Part shown: piece by piece, positions 8,136 to 16,416 of the stretch
Layout of the letters: every line of letters begins with the position of its first letter
How positions within the stretch are numbered: the first letter of the stretch is position 1
Assembly (NCBI GenBank): GCA_965262585.1
Contig: OZ253546.1
Location: 1,054,001-1,118,000 of the forward strand
Source of the DNA: JAHRAW01 sp965262585
GTDB taxonomy: Bacteria; Pseudomonadota; Gammaproteobacteria; Arenicellales; Poriferihabitantaceae
DNA length: 64,000 nt
Reading direction: 5' to 3'
Program-made: the position numbers and the translations under genes
Notes under the pieces: generated by a model
Database searches by the model: none
Seen by the model: the letters and a program-made list of their open reading frames with translations, nothing else
What the model was told of the DNA's origin: nothing

Positions 8136-9371
8136 ATGGCGCGCAAAAATCCCGCCGAATCACTCCCCACGAAACCGACCATGCGAACGCCCACACGAAG
8201 CCGGCTGGACAATGCGCGGGTGCTGATTTACAGCCACGACACCTTCGGCCTCGGCCACTTGCGGCGCTGCCGTGCCATCGCCCACGAATTGGTTGGCCGC
8301 TTTAAGGGAATCTCGGTGTTGATTCTGTCCGGCTCGCCGGTCATCGGTAGTTTTGAATTTCGTGCGCGGGTGGATTTTGTGCGCATCCCCGGCGTGATCA
8401 AACTCAAGGACGGCAGTTACACCTCGCTCGGCTTGCACATCGACCTCGATCAAACCATGGCCCTGCGCGAGGCAATCATCCGCCAGACCGCGAAAGTGTT
8501 TAACCCCGACCTGTTTTTGGTGGACAAGGAGCCGCTGGGACTGGAAGGCGAAGTCAACAACACCCTGCAAATGCTACGCCACAGCGGGGCGCGCACGGTT
8601 CTCGGCCTGCGCGATGTGATGGACGACCCCGGCGCACTGCGTGTCGAATGGGAGCGAAAAGATGTGCTGCCGGCGTTGCTGGATTTATATGACGAAATCT
8701 GGGTCTACGGGCTGAAAGAGTTTTACCACCCCCTGCAGGGCCTCGACCTGCCCCCCGAAATTCACCGCAAAACCGTGTTCACCGGCTATCTGAAACGCCC
8801 CTCGGTGGAAGACACTTTCGTGCAGCACATCGACAAACCTTATATCCTCATCTCCCCGGGCGGCGGCAAGGACGGCGAGGAAATGGTCGAACTGGCGTTG
8901 CAGGCGTTGCAACTTAGCCGCCATCTCGACATCGCCGTGTTGGTGGTGCTGGGCCCGTTTATGGATGAAGAAAAACGCACGCAGTTCAAACGCCACTCCG
9001 AATCCGTGCCCAACATGACCGTGCTGGACTACCACCCGCGCATCGAAAGCCTCATCGAAAACGCCGACGGGTTGATCACCATGGGCGGCTACAACACCTT
9101 CTGCGAAATACTGAGTTTCGACAAACCGGCCATCGTCCTGCCCCGCTCCGAACCCCGCACTGAACAACTAATCCGTGCCCGCCGCGCCTCGGAACTCGGC
9201 CTCATCACCATGCTCGAACCCGCCCAAGCCAGCGCCGCCAACCTGCAGCCGCTACTGGAAAACCTCACCGCCCAACCCCGCCCCGCCACGAAACTCCCCA
9301 ACGGAATGCTAGACGGAATGGACAAGGTATGCGAACGCATCGTTTTTATGCTGAACACGCCGTTGGCGTGA
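8136..9371 (+). CDS. Predicted glycosyltransferase (COG4671 / GT28-like)
   Basis: The protein has 411 residues from the ATG at 8136; a second in-frame ATG at 8181 is equally possible and neither has a clear ribosome site. The N-terminal domain starts with RVLIYSHDTFGLGHLRRCRAIAHEL, shown here by position (residues 28-52) and key residues HDTFGLGH. This is the acceptor-side pattern of MurG/GT28-type proteins. The C-terminal domain has ILISPGGG near residue 230 and ADGLITMGGYNTFCE, which resembles a nucleotide-sugar-binding loop. The protein has no membrane segment or signal and is probably cytosolic. Substrate is unknown; family members are found in exopolysaccharide contexts, but neighbours here give no hint. 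Confidence 0.7.
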   Translation: MARKNPAESLPTKPTMRTPTRSRLDNARVLIYSHDTFGLGHLRRCRAIAHELVGRFKGISVLILSGSPVIGSFEFRARVDFVRIPGVIKLKDGSYTSLGLHIDLDQTMALREAIIRQTAKVFNPDLFLVDKEPLGLEGEVNNTLQMLRHSGARTVLGLRDVMDDPGALRVEWERKDVLPALLDLYDEIWVYGLKEFYHPLQGLDLPPEIHRKTVFTGYLKRPSVEDTFVQHIDKPYILISPGGGKDGEEMVELALQALQLSRHLDIAVLVVLGPFMDEEKRTQFKRHSESVPNMTVLDYHPRIESLIENADGLITMGGYNTFCEILSFDKPAIVLPRSEPRTEQLIRARRASELGLITMLEPAQASAANLQPLLENLTAQPRPATKLPNGMLDGMDKVCERIVFMLNTPLA

Positions 9372-9596
9372 ATTCATACAGGAATGGCGGCGGATGGGTG
9401 AAATTATCTACTGATTATTGGTTTTTCCTATTGATTTTAGGCTTCCCGGTGGTTAGAGTTCCATAGATTGTGCCGTTGCAGTCGAATGAGACCACGGCCC
9501 ACATTGCTATAATGCCCTGCTATAATGCTTCCATACAACCAGACACCATAAACGCAAACACCATCATGCGAGACCCCCAAAATCCCACCCAACGCC
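9372..9596 (+). promoter_or_regulatory. Leader region of the pot operon
   Basis: This 225-bp gap holds two tandem TATAAT hexamers (9508-9513 and 9521-9526), about 70-85 bp before potA. No convincing -35 element stands at the right distance of either. No other gene or repeat is visible in the gap. Promoter activity is inferred from the two -10 matches and the position. Confidence 0.4.
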
Positions 9597-10691
9597 ATGC
9601 CAAACGATAAACCGCTGGTTCGATTCGTCGACATCCAAAAGAGTTACGACGGCGTAACGCTGGTAGTCAAAAGCCTCAATCTGGACGTTGCCGAGGGCGA
9701 GTTTTTGACTATGCTTGGGCCTTCTGGCTCCGGGAAAACCACCTGTTTGATGATGCTGGCCGGTTTTGAGCCCGCCACCCACGGCGAGATCTACCTCAAA
9801 GATCAGGGCATCAACCGGGTTGCCCCACACAAACGTGGCATCGGCATGGTGTTCCAGAATTACGCGTTGTTTCCGCACATGACCGTGGCCGAGAACCTCG
9901 CATTTCCCCTGGAGGTTCGCAAAATGGACAAAAGCGAACGCGAGGCAAAGGTTAAGCATGCGCTGGACATGGTGCAACTCAGCGCCTTCGGCGACCGCCG
10001 TCCGGCGCAGTTATCCGGCGGGCAGCAACAGCGGGTGGCGGTGGCGAGATCGCTGGTTTTCGACCCCGATCTGGTGCTGATGGATGAGCCCCTCGGTGCC
10101 CTCGATAAGAATCTGCGTGAACAAATGCAGTATGAGATCAAACACATTCACGAAAACCTCGGCCTGACCGTGGTTTATGTGACCCACGACCAGAGCGAAG
10201 CGCTGACCATGTCGAACCGTATCGCGGTGTTCGACGACGGCATTATCCAGCAGTGCGCCCCGCCGGAAGTGCTTTATGAACAACCCGACAACGCCTTCTG
10301 CGCCAACTTCATCGGCGAGAACAACCGCCTGCTTGGCAAGGTGGAAGAAGACCTCGGCGACACCGTAAAAGTTGCGGTGGACGGCGGCCATGAAGTCGTG
10401 GCCCTCAAGGTCAAGGTCGAAGGCGTGGGTGCGCGCTCGACTCTGTCGTTGCGACCGGAACGGGTGGTAGTGTCGCCACCGAAAGGTTCGATGCCCAATA
10501 TATTTTCTGCCAAAGCCGAAGAATTGATTTATCTCGGCGACCACATCCGCACTCGCTTCACGGTTTGCGGCCACGATGATTTCATCGTAAAAATTCCCAA
10601 TTCAGCCGTACACGCCCACCTCCAAGAGGGGGATACGGTGGATATCGGCTGGAACGCGGAAGATTGTCGCGCGCTTGATCCGTCAGACTAA
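9597..10691 (+). CDS. potA: Polyamine-type ABC transporter ATP-binding protein (PotA-like)
   Basis: This is the ATPase subunit that powers uptake of spermidine/putrescine or a related amine; it is cytoplasmic and membrane-associated. It has 364 residues. Walker A is GPSGSGKTT near residue 42, the Q-loop lies in MVFQNYALFPHMTVAENLAF, the signature is LSGGQQQRVAVARSL, and Walker B is LVLMDEPLGALD. The C-terminal third fits a TOBE domain. It heads an operon with a periplasmic binding protein and two permeases. Substrate class is inferred from family resemblance and from the nearby PuuA/PuuB-like genes. Confidence 0.9.
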   Translation: MPNDKPLVRFVDIQKSYDGVTLVVKSLNLDVAEGEFLTMLGPSGSGKTTCLMMLAGFEPATHGEIYLKDQGINRVAPHKRGIGMVFQNYALFPHMTVAENLAFPLEVRKMDKSEREAKVKHALDMVQLSAFGDRRPAQLSGGQQQRVAVARSLVFDPDLVLMDEPLGALDKNLREQMQYEIKHIHENLGLTVVYVTHDQSEALTMSNRIAVFDDGIIQQCAPPEVLYEQPDNAFCANFIGENNRLLGKVEEDLGDTVKVAVDGGHEVVALKVKVEGVGARSTLSLRPERVVVSPPKGSMPNIFSAKAEELIYLGDHIRTRFTVCGHDDFIVKIPNSAVHAHLQEGDTVDIGWNAEDCRALDPSD

Positions 10692-10775
10692 ATGCTTTTG
10701 GACGGGTTGAATTATTTTGCGCTGGCAAGTATCCGTATCATTTCACCACCAAGTTAAACTGAAGGAGTATTACTC

Positions 10776-11867
10776 ATGAAAATTGCAAAACAAACCCTGC
10801 TGGCAACGGCGACCGCATTCGCTTTGACCGCCGTTGCACAAGCGGAAACCGAACTGGTTGTCGTTTCCTGGGGCGGTGCTTATACCGCAAGCCAGCAAAA
10901 TGCGTATCACGCGCCGTATATGGCGGCCAATTCCGACATCAAAATCATCAACGATGATTCCGGCAGCGGTGCGCTGGCAAAACTTCGCGCCATGCAGGAA
11001 TCCGGCAAGGTTACCTGGGACTTGGTTGATGTCGTGGCCGGTGACGGTATCACCGCTTGCGATGAAGGCATCGCCATTGAAATCGATCACGACAAGATAC
11101 TGGCGGCGGCCCCAGACGGCACTCCCGCTTCTCAGGACTTCGGTGATTTGATTGTGTCGCCGTGCTTCATTCCGCAGATCGTGTATTCAACCACCTTCGG
11201 CTACCGCACCGACCTCGTAAAGACCGCGCCGACCAGCATCGCCGACGTGTTCGACCTTGCGAAAATTCCGGGCAAACGCGCCCTGGAGAAAAGGCCGGTC
11301 AATAACATGGAATGGGCTTTGCTCGCCGATGGCGTGTCGTCCGACCAAGTGTATGACCTTCTCGAGACCGAAGCCGGTATCAACCGCGCTTTCAAGAAAC
11401 TCGACACCATTAAAGATCAAGTTATCTGGTGGGAAAAAGGTGCGCAGACCCCGCAGTTGCTGGCCGATGGCGAAGTGGTCATAGGCTCCGCCTACAACGG
11501 CCGATTGTTCTCGGTGATCGAAGAAGAGAATCAGCCGGTTGGCATGATGTGGGACTGGCAGGTGTTCGACCTGGACGGCTGGATCGTGCCCAAAGGCGGC
11601 GAGAACGAAGCCGCAGTGCTGGAATATCTTGGCTTTGCCACGGACACACAGCGCCTCGCCGACCAAGCGAAATACATCTCCTACGGTCCGGCACGCAAAT
11701 CATCCGCCCCGCTGGTTGGCAAACACGCCGAACTCGGCATCGATATGGCTCCACACATGCCCACCGCCCCGGCCAACTCAAAGAACACCTTGCTCAACAA
11801 CTATGAGTTCTGGGCCGATAATCAGGATGACCTGACCGAGCGATTCAATGCATGGTTGGCGAACTAA
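10776..11867 (+). CDS. potD: Periplasmic polyamine-type substrate-binding protein (PotD/PotF-like)
   Basis: This is the extracytoplasmic solute-binding component of the ABC importer, 363 residues. It has a clean signal peptide (MKIAKQTLLATATAFALTAVAQA) cut before ETELVVVSWGG. The start is supported by a strong ribosome site (GAAGGAG about 9 bp upstream). ELVVVSWGGAYTASQ near the mature N-terminus is the usual opening of this binding-protein family. It lies 84 bp downstream of potA, so it may be co-transcribed or have extra expression of its own. Confidence 0.9.
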   Translation: MKIAKQTLLATATAFALTAVAQAETELVVVSWGGAYTASQQNAYHAPYMAANSDIKIINDDSGSGALAKLRAMQESGKVTWDLVDVVAGDGITACDEGIAIEIDHDKILAAAPDGTPASQDFGDLIVSPCFIPQIVYSTTFGYRTDLVKTAPTSIADVFDLAKIPGKRALEKRPVNNMEWALLADGVSSDQVYDLLETEAGINRAFKKLDTIKDQVIWWEKGAQTPQLLADGEVVIGSAYNGRLFSVIEEENQPVGMMWDWQVFDLDGWIVPKGGENEAAVLEYLGFATDTQRLADQAKYISYGPARKSSAPLVGKHAELGIDMAPHMPTAPANSKNTLLNNYEFWADNQDDLTERFNAWLAN

Positions 11868-11878
11868 GCGTCATACAA

Positions 11879-12094
11879 ATGAAACGCGGCGATATTAAAT
11901 TCGACATAAAATTGCTTCGTCGCGGTGGCAATCAACTCGGTGTGCTGGCAATAGCCGCCGGGTTGATTGCTTTCTTTGTTGAACCCGAAACCAGTGGGAA
12001 CGAGTTAAAACTTGTTGGCATCGGCTTTTTGGCATACTTTGGCAGTATAATCAGACGACAGAAGACGCTTACAACCGACGATGTTATTGCTTAG
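11879..12094 (+). CDS. Small two-helix membrane protein in the pot operon
   Basis: The 71-residue frame from the ATG at 11879 (an in-frame ATG at 11852 overlaps the potD end) starts MKRGDIKFD. It has a basic stretch (KLLRRGG) and two likely membrane helices, about residues 21-37 and 46-62, ending with a charged tail. I do not recognise a family. Same-strand position 11 bp after potD suggests co-transcription. It may be a small accessory subunit or an unrelated membrane peptide; no function is claimed. Confidence 0.5.
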   Translation: MKRGDIKFDIKLLRRGGNQLGVLAIAAGLIAFFVEPETSGNELKLVGIGFLAYFGSIIRRQKTLTTDDVIA

Positions 12095-12112
12095 TGAATG
12101 TGGAGGTGGATC

Positions 12113-12238
12113 ATGTCCGACTTTGATATCGCGCTTATTTTCATCGCAGTTGCGTTTGGTTTGTTGTACGGGCTCGCTCTATGGCAGGAGCATCGGGAGC
12201 ATCAGGAGCATCAGGATCGCCGGAAGCGTCACTCATAA
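12113..12238 (+). CDS. 41-residue single-helix microprotein, copy A
   Basis: The frame starts MSDFDIALIFIAVAFG with one membrane helix (about residues 6-23) and ends in a highly charged His/Glu/Arg tail (EHREHQEHQDRRKRHS). A ribosome site GGAGG stands 6 bp before the ATG at 12113. It is a paralogue of the ORF at 12462, with the same start and tail. Conservation of the frame between copies, with changes mainly in the helix, supports it being translated. Function unknown. Confidence 0.55.
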   Translation: MSDFDIALIFIAVAFGLLYGLALWQEHREHQEHQDRRKRHS

Positions 12239-12272
12239 TCATCATTAAGCAAGCAACCAAAGCCTCAATCCA

Positions 12273-12443
12273 ATGACTGACCTAATGATGCCCATAGAAT
12301 TTTACATTGCTGTTTTGATCGTGTTGATCGTTGTGCCGGGGCTGATGTTTTTCGGCCCGTGGTGGAATGAACGGCACGGTTTGGACAGTCACGGTGAACC
12401 GCATGAGCGGTTGTCGCCACACGGCAAATCGGACAATGGCTGA
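12273..12443 (+). CDS. 56-residue single-helix microprotein
   Basis: The frame begins MTDLMMPIEFYIAVLIVLIVV, with one membrane helix (residues 8-27) followed by FFGPWWNERHG and a hydrophilic tail. Its first bases and upstream 30 bp are a copy of the potB start region, because both lie at the end of a duplicated segment. Family not recognised. Same-strand location between potD and potB suggests it is on the operon transcript. Confidence 0.45.
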   Translation: MTDLMMPIEFYIAVLIVLIVVPGLMFFGPWWNERHGLDSHGEPHERLSPHGKSDNG

Positions 12444-12461
12444 GCGCCGAACAAAGAAATC

Positions 12462-12587
12462 ATGTCGGACTTTGATATAGCACTTCTCCTCGTCTTGGGT
12501 GCGTTTGCTTTGATGCACGGGCTCGTTCTATGGCAGGAGCATCGGGAGCATCGGGATCGTCAGGATCGCCAGAAGCGTCACTCATAA
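12462..12587 (+). CDS. 41-residue single-helix microprotein, copy B
   Basis: This is a paralogue of the ORF at 12113: the same MSDFDIAL start, a changed hydrophobic core (LLLVLGAFALMHGLVLW), and the same EHREH...RHS tail. The ribosome site is weaker than in copy A. Identical length (41 residues) and a maintained frame suggest selection on the peptide. Function unknown. Confidence 0.55.
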   Translation: MSDFDIALLLVLGAFALMHGLVLWQEHREHRDRQDRQKRHS

Positions 12588-12621
12588 TCATCATTAAGCA
12601 AGCAACCAAAGCCTCAACCCA

Positions 12622-13869
12622 ATGACTGAGACACTAGTAACCGCCGACGGCATCCCGCTGAAAATCAGCCTTGCCCGCGCCCAGCGGCGTGGCAAGTTAA
12701 GGGCTATCGGGCTGGTGGTGCCGTTGTTTCTTTTCATCCTCATCGCATTTTTCGTTCCCATCCTCGACATGCTGTTTCGCAGCGTCGAGAATCAACTGGT
12801 GGGCGAAGTCATGCACCGCACCGCACCGTTGTTACACACCTGGGACGAACAAAGCGGCGAATTGCCTGCGGAAGAAGTGTTTGCCGCGCTTGCGGCGGAT
12901 TTTGTCGAAGCCAAAGAAACCAAATCCGGCGGCAGAGTAGGTCGTCGACTGAACTACGAAAAACCGGGCTTCGCTAGTTTGTTCCGCAAAACCACGCGCA
13001 AGGCGAACGAACTGCAAGCACCGTATCGGGAAACGCTCATCGCCGTTGACAAGAAATGGGGCGATATTAAAAACTGGAAAGTATTCAAGCGCGAGAGCGC
13101 ACCCTATACCGTTGCCTACTACCTTGCCGCGTTGGATATGGGCTATGGAGAAACCGGCGACATCGTGCGCAATGATGCCGACAGCCGGATTTATGTCAAA
13201 CTGTTCTGGCGCACTCTGTGGATGAGTCTGCTGATTACTTTTCTGTGCCTGATTCTTGCGTATCCGATTTCCTATCTCTTGTCGGTGCTGCCGACCGCCA
13301 AAAGCAACCTGCTCATTATTCTGGTGCTACTGCCGTTTTGGACTTCGCTGCTGGTTCGCACCACCGCCTGGATCGCGCTCCTGCAACAGGAAGGAATAAT
13401 CAACGATCTGGTGGTATGGTTCGGGCTGGTGGACGACGACAGCCGCCTGTCGATGATTCACAACCGCACCGGAACCATCATCGCCATGGTGCATATTTTG
13501 TTGCCCTTCATGGTGTTGCCGTTATACAGCGTAATGAAAACCATCCCGCCGAGTTACATGCGCGCCGCCAAATCCCTCGGCGCCACGCCGTTCACGGCGT
13601 TCGTCAAAATTTACATGCCCAACACCGTGGCCGGCATCGGTGCCGGCTCGATTCTGGTGTTTATACTCGCCATCGGGTATTACATCACCCCGGCGCTGGT
13701 GGGCGGGCAAACCGGAACGCTAATCAGTAATTTCATCGCCTTCCACATGTCGAGTTCCCTCAACTGGGGGCTGGCGGCGGCCCTCGGCGCCATTCTGCTG
13801 GGCGTGGTGATGGTGCTGTATTTCTTGTATGACAAGATTGTCGGCATCGACAACATGAAACTCGGTTAG
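12622..13869 (+). CDS. potB: Polyamine-type ABC transporter permease (PotB/PotH-like)
   Basis: This is an inner-membrane permease subunit of the importer, 415 residues. An N-terminal helix (about residues 32-54) is followed by an unusually long hydrophilic segment (about 55-185), probably periplasmic, and then a standard BPD_transp_1 domain with five further helices. The EAA-loop-like region that contacts the ATPase is in YMRAAKSLGATPFTAFVKIYMP. Typical PotB proteins are about 275-290 residues, so the long periplasmic insert is notable, though longer versions of this subfamily exist. Confidence 0.88.
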   Translation: MTETLVTADGIPLKISLARAQRRGKLRAIGLVVPLFLFILIAFFVPILDMLFRSVENQLVGEVMHRTAPLLHTWDEQSGELPAEEVFAALAADFVEAKETKSGGRVGRRLNYEKPGFASLFRKTTRKANELQAPYRETLIAVDKKWGDIKNWKVFKRESAPYTVAYYLAALDMGYGETGDIVRNDADSRIYVKLFWRTLWMSLLITFLCLILAYPISYLLSVLPTAKSNLLIILVLLPFWTSLLVRTTAWIALLQQEGIINDLVVWFGLVDDDSRLSMIHNRTGTIIAMVHILLPFMVLPLYSVMKTIPPSYMRAAKSLGATPFTAFVKIYMPNTVAGIGAGSILVFILAIGYYITPALVGGQTGTLISNFIAFHMSSSLNWGLAAALGAILLGVVMVLYFLYDKIVGIDNMKLG

Positions 13870-13888
13870 GAACGCACGGAAAAAAATT

Positions 13889-14740
13889 ATGGCCCTGCCC
13901 GTCTACGCATCCCCGCTGGAGAGAGTCTGGCACTACACCTATCTCTCGCTCTGCGCGCTGATTTTCTTTTTCCTCATCGCGCCCGTCGTGGTGGTGATTC
14001 CGCTTTCCTTTAACGCGGTGCCGTTTTTCACCTTCACCCCGGAAATGCTGACCTTCGACCCCGCCGGCTATTCACTGAAATGGTATGAGGATTTTTTCAC
14101 CAGCCTCAACTGGCAGGGCGCGGTCCGAAACAGCCTGATCATCGCCGTCTTCGCCACCCTGATTTCGACCACCCTCGGCACCGTCGCGGCGCTCGGTTTG
14201 AGCCGACCGGAAATGCCGCACAAGTCGGTCATTATGGGCATCCTCATCTCACCGATGATCGTGCCGTTGATCATCTCCGCCGCCGGAATGTACTTTTTCT
14301 ACAGCAAAATCGGCCTGTCCTCCACCCACCTCGGCGTCATACTCGCCCACGCCGCGCTCGGCACGCCCTTCGTAGTCATCACCGTAACCGCAACGCTGGT
14401 GGGATTCGACCACAGCCTCATCCGCGCCGCCGCCACGCTAGGCGCATCACCGCAACTGACCTTCTTCCGCATCATCGTGCCGCTGATCCTGCCGGGCGTA
14501 ATTTCCGGCGCGCTATTCGCCTTCATCACTTCCTTCGACGAAGTGGTAGTAGTGCTATTCGTCGGCAGTTACGAACAACGCACCATCCCCTGGCAAATGT
14601 TCTCCGGCATCCGCGAGCAAATCAGCCCCACCATCCTCGCCGTAGCGACATTGCTAGTAGGAGTCTCCATCATGCTACTGACCTCAGTAGAACTACTACG
14701 CCGCCGAGGCGAACGCTTACGCGGTATTACGCCTCACTGA
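13889..14740 (+). CDS. potC: Polyamine-type ABC transporter permease (PotC/PotI-like)
   Basis: This is the second permease subunit of the importer, 283 residues with six likely membrane helices. The EAA-like segment is IRAAATLGASPQLTFFRIIVP. It follows potB by 19 bp, so the two are surely co-transcribed. The last codons include RRRGERLRGITPH. Palindromic repeats begin directly after the stop and may end the transcript. Confidence 0.9.
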   Translation: MALPVYASPLERVWHYTYLSLCALIFFFLIAPVVVVIPLSFNAVPFFTFTPEMLTFDPAGYSLKWYEDFFTSLNWQGAVRNSLIIAVFATLISTTLGTVAALGLSRPEMPHKSVIMGILISPMIVPLIISAAGMYFFYSKIGLSSTHLGVILAHAALGTPFVVITVTATLVGFDHSLIRAAATLGASPQLTFFRIIVPLILPGVISGALFAFITSFDEVVVVLFVGSYEQRTIPWQMFSGIREQISPTILAVATLLVGVSIMLLTSVELLRRRGERLRGITPH

Positions 14741-14761
14741 TACGCTTGCGGAAGGAGCGGC

Positions 14762-16350
14762 TGGCGCGGGAATCCAGTAAAACATGCCCGGCGACAGCCG
14801 ACTCCTCTTGCCGTCATTCTCGCGAAAGCGGGAATCCAGTGAAACATGCCCGGCGACAGCCGCTCCTTATTTAGCCTTCTGGATTCCCGATACGATGAAA
14901 AATATGGTCGCTGGCGCTCTCTATTTTTCTATCGTTCGGGAATGACGACGCGCCGCCGTCATTCTCGTGCCCCAACTCGTTATTTCCGCGACAGCGGGAA
15001 TAACGAGTTGGGGACACGGGAATCCAGTAAAACATGCCGGCGAATGCCGACTCCTTACGCCGTCATTCTCGCGAAAGCGGGAATCCAGTACAACATGTTC
15101 GGCGATAGCCGACTCATTATTGGCTTTCTGGATTCCCGATACGATGAAAAATATGGTCGCTGGCGCTCCCTATTTTTCTATCGTTCGGGAATGACGCACT
15201 TTTGATATTCCTCGTTTGCGGATGAGGACAAGTCGCGGCCTGTCCCTACGGGGGAAAACATAAGCCCGTCATTCTCGTGCCCCCAAGTCGTTATTCCTGC
15301 GACAGCAGGAATGACGAGTTGGGGGACACGGGAATCCAGTAAAACATGCCGGCGAATGCCGACTCCCCATGCCCGTCATTCTCGTGCCGCCAAGTCGTTA
15401 TTTCCGCGACAGCGGGAATGACGAGTTGGGGGACACGGGAATCCAGTACAACATGCCGGCGAGAGCCGACTCCCTACGCCGTTATTCTCGCGAAAGCGGG
15501 AATCCAGTACAACATGCCGGCGAGATCCGACTCATTATTTAGCCTTCTGGATTCCCGATACGATGAAAAATATGGTCGCTGGCGCTCCCTATTTTTCTAT
15601 CGTTCGGGAATGACGCACTTTTGATATTCCTCGTTTGCGGATGTGGACAAGTCGCGGCCTGTCCCTACGGGGGAAAACATAAGCCCGTCATTCTCGTGCC
15701 CCCAAGTCGTTATTCCTGCGACAGCAGGAATGACGAGTTGGGGGACACGGGAATCCAGTAAAACATGCCGGCGAATGCCGACTCCCTACGCCCGTCATTC
15801 TCGTGCCGCCAAGTCGTTATTTCCGCGACAGCGGGAATGACGACTTGGGGGACACGGGAATCCAGTAAAACATGCCGGCGAATGCCGACTCCCTATGCCG
15901 TCATTCTCGCGAAAGCGGGAATCCAGTACAACATGCCCGGCGACAGCCGACTCATTATTTAGCCTTCTGGATTCCCGATACGATGAAAAATATGGTCGCT
16001 GGCGCTCCCTATTTTTCTATCGTTCGGGAATGACGCACTTTTGATATTCCTCGTTTGCGGATGAGGACAAGTCGCGGCCTGTCCCTACGGGGGAAAACAT
16101 AAGCCCGTCATTCTCGTGCCCCCAAGTCGTTATTCCTGCGACAGCAGGAATGACGAGTTGGGGGACACGGGAATCCAGTAAAACATGCCGGCGAATGCCG
16201 ACTCCCTATGCCGTTATTTCCGCGACAGCGGGAATCCAGTGAAACATGCCCGGCGACAGCCGACTCATTATTTAGCCTTCTGGATTCCCGATACGATGAA
16301 AAATATGGTCGCTGGCGCTCCCTATTTTTCTATCGTTCGGGAATGACGAG
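14762..16350. repeat. 1.6-kb palindromic repeat array with a 420-bp tandem unit
   Basis: There is no gene here. The array mixes four units: short palindromes (ATTCTCGCGAAAGCGGGAAT type), long nested palindromes built on GTGCCCCCAAGTCGTTATTCC, the 68-bp GATTCCCGATACGATG...CATTC element, and a GATATTCCTCGTTTGCGGATG segment. From about 15191 these form a higher-order tandem repeat with start points 15191, 15610 and 16030; the third copy is shorter because it lacks one long palindrome. The spacer AAAACATGCCGGCGA(T/A)(A/T)GCCGACTCC recurs throughout. Confidence 0.85.
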
Positions 16351-16416
16351 TTTTGATATTCCGCGTTCGCCGCCAGCAAAGTCGACAAGGAAAAAACCGA
16401 ATATGCCGCCCCTCGC

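Larger units (their letters stand above)
12111..12627 (+). repeat. Direct duplication of about 167 bp between potD and potB
   Basis: The segments 12111-12278 and 12460-12627 are direct copies. Each contains one 41-residue microprotein plus the following spacer (ATCATCATTAAGCAAGCAAC) and the first codons of the next ORF. The second copy ends in the potB start, so the first copy's end supplied the start of the 56-residue ORF. Confidence 0.8.

Noticed and set aside
14762..16350. Possible CRISPR array because of regularly repeated units with spacers
   Set aside because: Both repeats and spacers are repeated, units are 60-110 bp and palindromic, the same units occur at many other sites, and no cas gene is in the window.
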